Of a DNA stretch of 64,000 nt, positions 60,798-64,000 are shown in pieces. Numbering within the stretch: the stretch's first letter is position 1; each line of letters opens with the position of its first letter. A model generated the notes under the pieces. That model saw nothing but the letters and a program-made list of their open reading frames with translations. It made no database searches and had not been told where the DNA came from. Both the position numbers and the translations under genes were made by a program. Origin of the DNA: Diogma glabrata (taxonomy: Eukaryota; Arthropoda; Insecta; Diptera; Cylindrotomidae); assembly GCA_963693315.1 (NCBI GenBank), contig OY856188.1, forward strand, positions 193,450,322 to 193,514,321. Direction: 5' to 3'.

Positions 60798-61896
60798 TTT
60801 TAACCGGAAGTGACAAACCGGAAGTTGGGATGTAGAACTGTTGTGAACCGTACTAAATGTTTAGGTACCAAGTTGCATCTAATTCGATTATCAGGTACAG
60901 ATGTTATTAAGCTTTCAAAAAAACAGATGCTCTGGGGACCCCACATCACTTTGTTCACTATCGCTCAAAAACTAATCAGTTCCTTGACATATATATTTGC
61001 ATCTTTTTCCAAAGTGTTATCAAAATTCATTCACGAACGAATGTTGTATGCTCCCAACAAACATTAAAAAAATGGTGACACAATCAACAGGTGTTCGGGA
61101 GGCCCCACCACTTATTCCAATAATGTCCAAAAACTAATCAGTTCTTCGTCATTTAAGTTTCCATCTTTTCTCAAAGTGTCATTAAAATTGATTTATGAAT
61201 GAAGTCTGTATGCTCCCAACAAAAACTTTAAAAACAAAGTCAAAAAACAAAAACAAAGTGAAAAGTCTGTATGCTCCCAACAAAAACTTTAAAAACAAAG
61301 TCAAAAAACAAAAACAAAGTGAAAAGTCAGCAGTCGTATGGTAGACCATATGCCACTTTGATCAATGTGTTCCAAAAGATGATAATTATCTTCTCACTTT
61401 AATTGGAACCTTTTCCATAAGTTTCATCATAATCACTTCATTATTGTAGACTGTAGTGTGCATAAGGACACTGAAAAAACTTCAAAAAATTAAAAAAATT
61501 TTTTTTACCGGAAGTGAAAAACCGGAAGTTGGGACGCAAAACTGTTGTGAACCGTAATAAATGCTTATGTACCAAGTTTCATCCAATTCGATTCTCAGGT
61601 ACAGAGAGATAAAGATAGAGATAAAAAAATGGTGGAAAAAACCACATGTTGTATGGTGGATCCCCCAAGCCTTTATCCTTTGTACTCCAAAAGCTGATAA
61701 AATCTTGCTCATGTTACAAACTTGAAAGCTTTTACCAACGTTTCATGAAAATCGATCGGTAATTGTAGGCTACAGTAAGGATAAATCCCTGAAAAAAAAC
61801 TTTTTAACCGGAAGTGACAAACCGAAAGTTGGTATGCAGAAATATTGGAAACCGTACTAAAACCTTATATACCAAGTTTCCATAAGATTATAAGCT
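60798..61896 (+). repeat. Three copies of an ACCGGAAGTGACAAACCGGAAG module
   Basis: The AACCGGAAGTGA...ACCGGAAGTTGG module is at about 60802, 61506 and 61805, each followed by AACTGTTGTGAACCGTA-like and TACCAAGTT sequence. A 61-bp tandem duplication (TCTGTATGCTCCCAAC onward) lies at 61204-61325. No coding is seen; ORF 60810-61067 is repeat read-through. Confidence 0.75.
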
Positions 61897-62507
61897 GGGA
61901 TTAGAAGTTATTGAAGATTTAAACTTAGAGGCGTTCAGGAGACGCCCGCCATTTTGTCCAAATTTGAAATGAATCCAGATCTTCCATTTTCCAGTGAACC
62001 TGGATCATTTTCCAAAGCTTCATCAAGAGATCCTATGCAGGAATGTCATACACCCACCCACTCACCCACACACAGACGTACACCAAATTTTAGTACACCA
62101 AAACTTTTATTGCTTGTTTAGATAGAGAATGGTGCAAAACAAAAGGAAAAACAAAATTTGGTACGTAAGATTTTTTTCTCTCTCGATAGATTGCATTACT
62201 TCACGGGATTAGAAGTTATTGAAGATTTAAACTTAGAGGTGTTCAGGAGACCTCCGCCTTTTTGTCCAAAAATGAAATGAATCCAGATCTTCCATTTTCC
62301 ACTCAACCTGGATCATTTGCCAAAGTTTCATCAAGATCCTATGCAGGAATGTCACACACCCACCCACTCACCCACACACAGACGTACACCTAAACTTTTA
62401 TTGACTGTTTAGATAGAGAATGGTGCAAAACAAAAGGAAAAACAAAAGGAAAAACAAAATTTGGTATGTAAGATTTTTTTTTCTCTTGATAGATTGCATT
62501 ACTTCAC
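61897..62507 (+). repeat. Tandem duplication, ~308-bp unit, two copies
   Basis: The unit from GGGATTAGAAGTTATTGAAG to AGATTGCATTACTTCAC is present at 61897-62204 and 62205-62507, nearly identical, with a small deletion in the second copy near 62390 and an extra AAAACAAAAGG near 62435. It contains ACACCCACCCACTCACCCAC. Confidence 0.9.
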
Positions 62508-64000
62508 ATAATTTAAAATTGTGGTGAAGTAAAAATTAAATTATTAATAAAAACCCTCAGATTCGTCATCTTCAGAAACTAACTATTGGAACGCGGTGAT
62601 GGATGGTCATACGACCACATTAAAATTGTTAAAGGAGCTTAGATTTTGCAACAACTTCACTCCGATGAAAGAGTGCTTATCGCAGGAGAATGGCACCTGA
62701 CTGTCACTAAGTTGACTACCCAGTGTCATGCTTCTTCACTAAACACTCCTCCGAGTGAAGCCTTAACCAATCTCAGAAGGAAGATAATGGCAACACCTTT
62801 CCCTCTCATTGTTCTTTTTCATTTTCTCCAGCATCTTTCTGCGTTTGCTGTTATTATAATTTGACCCTTATGGGCTTGGACTTTTATACTAAACTATTAT
62901 TCGAAGAATTTAAAAAAAAAGGAAATTTGCGGGATATGGATATGTATCCCCAAACTAATCTATTCAGGAATCTCTTATGTTGGCTAAACCTTTAGCCCAT
63001 GAAAATGAAAATTACAAAAATAACTAAAATTTAATAACAATATTAATATTAATTAAAAGAGTTACTTGTTCTAATATTGTGGATTGATGGTTCCCTTGTC
63101 CATTATTGTTGCAAGATCCAGTATTATATCTCGTATCTTTAGATCATCTGCACGATGATGTTTATGCCAATTTCCAAAATCTCAACAGTTCCTTCTTCAC
63201 TTCTGAATGATATAATTTTGTTTTAACCATGTAGTTGTGACTTTGTTGCAGGTCCCCAAAACCTTTTATAATTCAACATCACGGTATGCCGGATCAAAAA
63301 AAGATGTTTGTTACGGTTGTTATTAACGAAAAACAAAGCTTTATTTTATATAGTTCTTGGTAGAACAAAGAAGGTTAATATATATTTGTTCTAATTGATC
63401 AGTTGTTATTCGTAATATTAACAATATCATACTTGACTTAATTTTCACAAATTTTGATTCATATCTGAGTTTTTCTAATCAAAATAACCTTTTGGTTTGT
63501 TATCCTAATCACCGAAGGTGATTTGTTTCTCTCACAACCACTTGGAATCTTTTTCTGAGACAAAAAGTTAGAACTAACAGATTTAATTGATTCCTTTTTT
63601 TCTATTTTTTTACTTTTAGAATTAAATGAGATCATTACTTTTGATCTGAACACGGAATTTTTTTTAAAAATTTCTTATTATGTTTCTCTTTGGAAACTAT
63701 CAAAACCAGAATGAATGAATCAAAAAAATTAGAAAAATGTGATTTTTCTTTGACATCTTCTAATGTCATCGTGTAATACCGAGATTAAACAAAATTGAGT
63801 AACGACATCTGTTCGTTAGAATTGGAAATAAAATTGGGTACGTTCGTTTTTTTTTTTATAATTGTTATTCGAAATTGAACTGACCGTTGGAAAATTTGAA
63901 ATTATTATTAATGTAAAAATGAACTGAAATTATGGAAATAAATTTTTATTGAATTAAAAAAAAGAAGATGAATTGGTTTTATTATTGTTTAGGCGAATAT
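62508..64000. other. AT-rich DNA, no gene recognised
   Basis: Short ORFs (62646-62864, 63459-63653) have no recognised motif. The final 700 bp is plain AT-rich sequence with poly-T runs. Confidence 0.5.

Noticed and set aside
62646..62864. 72-residue ORF as a small host gene
   Set aside because: No recognisable motif, no splice or promoter context; length is compatible with chance.

Overview
The window is very AT-rich, intron- and repeat-laden eukaryotic DNA. The element types (mariner, CR1/Jockey-like, Penelope-like, Helitron, several hATs, copia and gypsy remnants) and the spliced transposon gene point to an arthropod, most likely an insect. I cannot place the order. No host gene is convincingly present; one weak candidate promoter plus first exon lies near 42.9-43.1 kb. 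No tRNA, rRNA or CRISPR was found. Nearly everything identifiable is transposable elements in various states of decay, long (AT)n arrays, and tandem or inverted repeats.

Layout. 0-5.4 kb: degenerate T-rich dispersed repeats and unassigned DNA. 5.4-11.1 kb: a foldback-type structure with arms of about 1.7-1.9 kb whose outer ends are arrays of a short CATCGAAAA-type unit. 11.1-14.8 kb: a hAT-like TIR element and a palindrome of about 0.93 kb arms around a 0.43 kb (AT)n core, carrying mirrored Penelope reverse transcriptase fragments. 14.8-18.7 kb: a 150-bp tandem repeat, a Penelope endonuclease fragment with a hammerhead-like 3' motif, and head-to-head Penelope ORF copies. 19.9-20.5 kb: a clean non-autonomous Helitron. 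21-25.2 kb: Penelope scraps, a broken copia element, a CR1-like fragment and a hAT with an exact 8-bp target duplication. 26.2-35.7 kb: a CR1-like reverse transcriptase ORF, then a 6.8-kb DNA transposon (28,046-34,879) lying inside (AT)n DNA, with CCCGGTAAACCA terminal repeats, a decayed transposase gene and a second, intron-containing gene resembling DUF4806 proteins. The transposase is itself split by a 1.27-kb hAT-type element with an 8-bp duplication.

35.7-50 kb: small TIR elements, Penelope and Helitron coding scraps, non-LTR remnants, a 1.84-kb Helitron with a resolvable insertion site and an internal 9-bp minisatellite, and a 285-bp tandem array. 50-53 kb: a gypsy-type gag/protease remnant. 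54-64 kb: an (AT)n-containing TIR element, an uninterrupted mariner transposase ORF with matching TIRs and TA duplication, a hAT pseudogene, and tandem duplications.

The genes do not form a host pathway. The best candidate for something little described is the 28.0-34.9 kb two-gene transposon. Its transposase family, DUF4806-like partner, subterminal AAGTCAGTTA repeats and (AT)n-flanked termini are seen together here. Other points of interest are the foldback element, the (AT)n-centred palindrome, the hammerhead-like Penelope motif and the nested opposed Helitron ends.
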